A stretch of DNA of 64,000 nucleotides from Ditylenchus dipsaci. Its lineage: Eukaryota > Nematoda > Chromadorea > Rhabditida > Anguinidae. Location of the stretch: NCBI GenBank assembly GCA_004194705.1, contig SADC01001204.1, positions 1,240,001 to 1,304,000 on the forward strand, read 5' to 3'. The notes beneath the pieces were generated by a model. It saw nothing but the letters and a program-made list of their open reading frames with translations, had not been told where the DNA came from and did not search any database. The translations under genes were made by a program, and so were the position numbers. Each line of letters begins with the position of its first letter. Positions within the stretch are counted from its first letter, which is position 1. Below are positions 60,864 to 64,000 of this stretch, piece after piece.

Positions 60864-62426
60864 TTTAAAATGTGATTAGAATTGGGCGTAGTGCTGAAAT
60901 AAGTTAATATGTGTTTGCGCTTCAAAAAATACTTGACAAAACATAGAAAGTGGCATAAAATCAGAGAAAAACAAAAAAATTAAAAAAAAATTCAAGCCCA
61001 AGTTATCCAAAATTTTCTCCAAGGAGTATTTTAATTGTAGGAAAAAAAATTTTCTAGTTATTCCTTACATGAATCTTTACATAAACCCGAAAGAATTCTC
61101 AAGGATGTAAAGGCTTTTGGTGCGATCAAAGATGTTAGGGAAGGTTAAGCCTTCTCATTCGGCCACAATCTTAGATCTAGCTGCATTCACATAAACTAAA
61201 ATGGCTTTCTGCGCAGATTTGTGAGCTTGCATTGAGACTTACCCTATGACCTAAGACTGCAACCTTCGAGCAACCTGATTGCTCGATAAATATCAATGAA
61301 CACACGATTTTCGGCGCTACTCTGTTTTGCCCCCCCCCATCAAAAAGCTTGGTTTTAACAAAGAGTAGCTTTTGGGAAGGAGTCGATTTTCTATAGTCCG
61401 ATTTTTCTGTAGTAACTAAAAAGACGCTAAATATTTGCTTTAAACACTTCAAGAAAATTTCAAATTGAAAAAAAGTTTTTTTCGCACCACCCTGTAACAT
61501 AATTTTGTAAAATTTACAAGTTTTCATTTTTCTGCAAAATTCCCTAACTTTAATCAAAAAATGGATATGGTTTAGGTGTAAGGTTTGGGTGGATCTGGAC
61601 AAACGAAAATAAATAAGTATATATTAAGCAAGAAAATGATCTACGTTAAATGGAGATGAAAAAATAGTGTTTGTTGTATTTGGCAGAAGTTGTTTACCAT
61701 TAGTGCAACGTGGCTGGCCCTGTGTGTTTTCTCTAACCCTCAGTCTTTCCGTAATGCTGCTGTTGTTGTTATTGTTTTTTGTGATGTTTGGTGTCTTGTA
61801 TATAGGGTTGCTTTAGCATTACTGACTGAGTCTTTTTGAGTGTGAATGCAAACCGAGGGATTGCATTCACGGAGATTTACATGAAAACGAAACTATATCA
61901 ATAAAAAACCCCAGAATTATTTTGATAGTTTTAGGAGTTGCTCTACAGCTTAACGTTGAGCTTTTCCCGACTTTTTACCAATAAATTCAAAAAAATGAAT
62001 TTGCATGAAAAACCTATGACCTTGAGGCTTAAAATTGATATTTGTCGCTGAAGAAGAGTTATTACCAACTTCGTATCAAAAAATCTTGAAAAAAAACTAA
62101 TTTATTTAAAACGTGACGGAGAAACATATTCCAAATACTATATAGAGATTTTTTTAATGACTATGTAGGAGTAAATCTATCTAATATAAATGTGATCTGT
62201 TTCATACTGATGGCCAACAAAATTCAATTTTAGCCAACAAAAGCAATTAAAAAAATGAGATGTCTGGGTATTTCTTTGAGATCTCCATGGTCAAGCTGCA
62301 AAACGTATATAAACTGAAGAAAAATGTTCTAAACTAGCTTACGGATGTGGTGACATTAGATTAAAGGTTTCAATGGTACACAGTGTCTGCAAATTGATAA
62401 AAAAAATTGGGGCCAGTATTAGTGAA
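60864..62426. other. Gene-free stretch
   Basis: AT-rich, no supported exon. Could hold the promoter of the minus-strand membrane protein, but no motif stands out. Confidence 0.4.
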
Positions 62427-62703
62427 TTATTGGCCCTATGTGACAATGGGGGAGGGGAGATAGTGTTAAATTTGCCTTACCCCCCTCCTCCCGCCTGTTT
62501 TTTTTTCTTAGGATCTAAGCTTTAGACTTAGGCAAGGCTATTTCAGCGTATGTTAGAACGGAATGAAACACTTATCTGATAAATGTTTGAGTATATCCTG
62601 ATATACGCTGGCCTAGCCTTACGCAAGCCTAAAAAGTTCTGAAAAACAACAGGGGGACCTAGGCATACCATCCCCCCCCCATTGTCACATAGGACCCAAT
62701 AAT
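62427..62703. mobile_element. AACATACGCTGGCC foldback element
   Basis: ATTGGCCCTATGTGACAATG at the left and CATTGTCACATAGGACCCAAT at the right enclose the widespread motif set: CAACAGGGGGACC with AGGCAT, CATACGCTGGCC-like and AAGCCTAAAAA. Partial relatives lie near 30240, 41400, 47700, 51780-52090, 54290 and 60185. Confidence 0.6.
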
Positions 62704-62921
62704 TTTCACGCCAAATACCTCTCTTTTAAACGCAGCCACTTTCTATAATACAAATGTATGTTACCAAAAGGTATTTGGGCACTGATTAGGCACTGATATA
62801 ATCAATAGGAACCTACATGCACATTAGATATTCGGAGAAGTAGGGCTGCAAATCTGTGGGATGACTCAGGTTTGCCGGTGTTTTTCTCCAAATACTTCCT
62901 CATACTGTCTGTAACAGGTAG

Positions 62922-63010
62922 TACAGTCGAGTTTCGATATAACGCGACCCCTCGGGACCGTAAAAAGGTCGCGGTATATCGGGGTCGCGTTATATCGAGA
63001 CTCGACTGTA
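62922..63010. mobile_element. Minimal pogo-like palindrome
   Basis: An 89-bp almost perfect hairpin, TACAGTCGAGTTTCGATATA to TATATCGAGACTCGACTGTA. It is essentially two ends with a small loop. Confidence 0.8.
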
Positions 63011-63339
63011 TGTTAGATATTTTTACTGAAATGTGATATTTTAATCTCGAACAACCCCTAGACAGAGGCGTATCCAGAAAAATTTTCAAGGGGGGGGGCT
63101 TAAAATTTCAGGGGGAAGGCTGAAGCCCCCTAAAATGTCATATTACCTACACCGTTTTCGGGTTTTATGGTGTTTTTATAAGGAGATAAAATATTTCAGG
63201 GGGGGGGGTGGTTTTAGCCCGGTTAGCCCTCCCCTGGATACGTGCCTGCCCCTGGATCATCCTGTGTTATTACAACGGTGTAGAAAGAATTTCCCGGTTT
63301 TCAAAAAACGGTGGGGTTATCCTACACCAAAATTTTTTT

Positions 63340-63585
63340 CGCTAATCGATTGTTTCGCCACAACGATTTATTCGCCAAACGATTAATTCGCCAAAATACG
63401 TTTCGCCAAACAGTTAACTCGCCAATCGATTGTTTCGCCAAAATGAAATTCGCCAAACAGTTAACTTGCCAAAAGGAGTGTCACCAAAATACATTTCGCC
63501 AAACGATTAACTCGCCAATTTTATTTCGCCAAACAGTTAATTCGCCAATTTTTTTTTCGCCAAACGATTATTTGACCGGAAATCA
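63340..63585. repeat. Degenerate tandem repeat of TTCGCCAAACGATTA
   Basis: At least ten loosely spaced units of TTCGCCAAACRGTTAA and related TTCGCCAATCGATTG. Open frames here are repeat artefacts. Confidence 0.65.
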
Positions 63586-64000
63586 GTTAACCAAAGGATG
63601 GAATCACCCGGAAGAAAAAATAAAAAATTTCAAATCTAAAAACAAACTATTTTTCTTAACTCAAAATTTTATGGCGAAACCGGTTTGTTAGGACTAAAAT
63701 TTCGATTTCGCCCACCGGAATCCCGAAATTCAAGGTAGATACCTTCTGGCCAGGTGGATATCAATCCATATGACCTGGACAATTTTTTTTTGTTAAAATT
63801 GAAAACGATTCATCTTATCATACGTGAAATCGTGCGGCAAATCGAGTTTGATACGACCAAAACTACGAATTCACCCAGCCGGAACCGAAACCCTGGATGG
63901 GTATTCCTGGTCTAGGTGGATATTCACCTGGATGGCCTCAAAAAGCAAAAGTTGTTCTAAATAAAAAAAACCAATCAATGATTTTAAAGTGATAGTGCGT

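Noticed and set aside
63311..63691. 126-codon open frame at the right end
   Set aside because: It is made of the TTCGCCAAACGATTA tandem repeat; no codon bias or motif.

Overview
The window is nuclear DNA from an invertebrate animal, probably a bilaterian. It is AT-rich, its genes are split by GT-AG introns, and most intergenic and intronic space is filled with short inverted-repeat transposons. The biogenic-amine receptor has the hallmarks of invertebrate tyramine/octopamine type 1 receptors. I cannot name the phylum.

Layout. 1-11 kb: no convincing gene; MITEs, a 420-bp TA-flanked palindrome and tRNA-like SINE pieces. 11.1-18.0 kb (+): a complete tyramine-type GPCR in about eight exons, from N-terminus to NPxxY and C-tail. 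18.1-18.6 kb (-): a small secreted Cys-rich protein. 18.8-20.7 kb (-): a C2H2-like plus SAM-domain protein. 21.1-21.85 kb (+): a rhomboid-type serine protease, followed closely by a small single-pass membrane protein (22.8-23.85 kb). 24.96-25.25 kb (+): a second, diverged copy of the last exon of the tyramine receptor. 26.2-34.1 kb (-): cyclin T, the P-TEFb regulatory subunit; one intron carries a 2.1-kb nearly perfect palindrome flanked by TTAA. 34-39.9 kb: repeats and doubtful exons. 39.9-41.7 kb (-): a probable F-box protein. 44.1-51.0 kb (-): an SLC1-family glutamate/amino-acid transporter in about 13 exons. 53.4-53.9 kb (+): a small GPI-anchor-like Cys-rich secreted protein. 55.7-56.0 kb (+): a secreted LRRNT-type protein, possibly ending at an exon at 58.6-58.8 kb. 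60.4-60.9 kb (-): a four-helix membrane protein. 61-64 kb: repeats only.

The genes are unrelated housekeeping, neuronal and secreted functions; I see no pathway cluster. Four features stand out. (1) The diverged receptor tail exon carries only synonymous changes over 32 codons. (2) Microexons of 16 nt (cyclin T) and 17 nt (SLC1, inside the NMDGT motif) are inferred. (3) Several otherwise good genes each need one extra base, mostly in a homopolymer, which points to consensus errors rather than pseudogenes. (4) Several terminal-repeat MITE families coexist: pogo-like CAGTCGA ends, CCGTATTT ends, GGGTTGT ends, and two TTAA-flanked families. All exon boundaries were read by eye from splice consensus and family similarity; no search was run.
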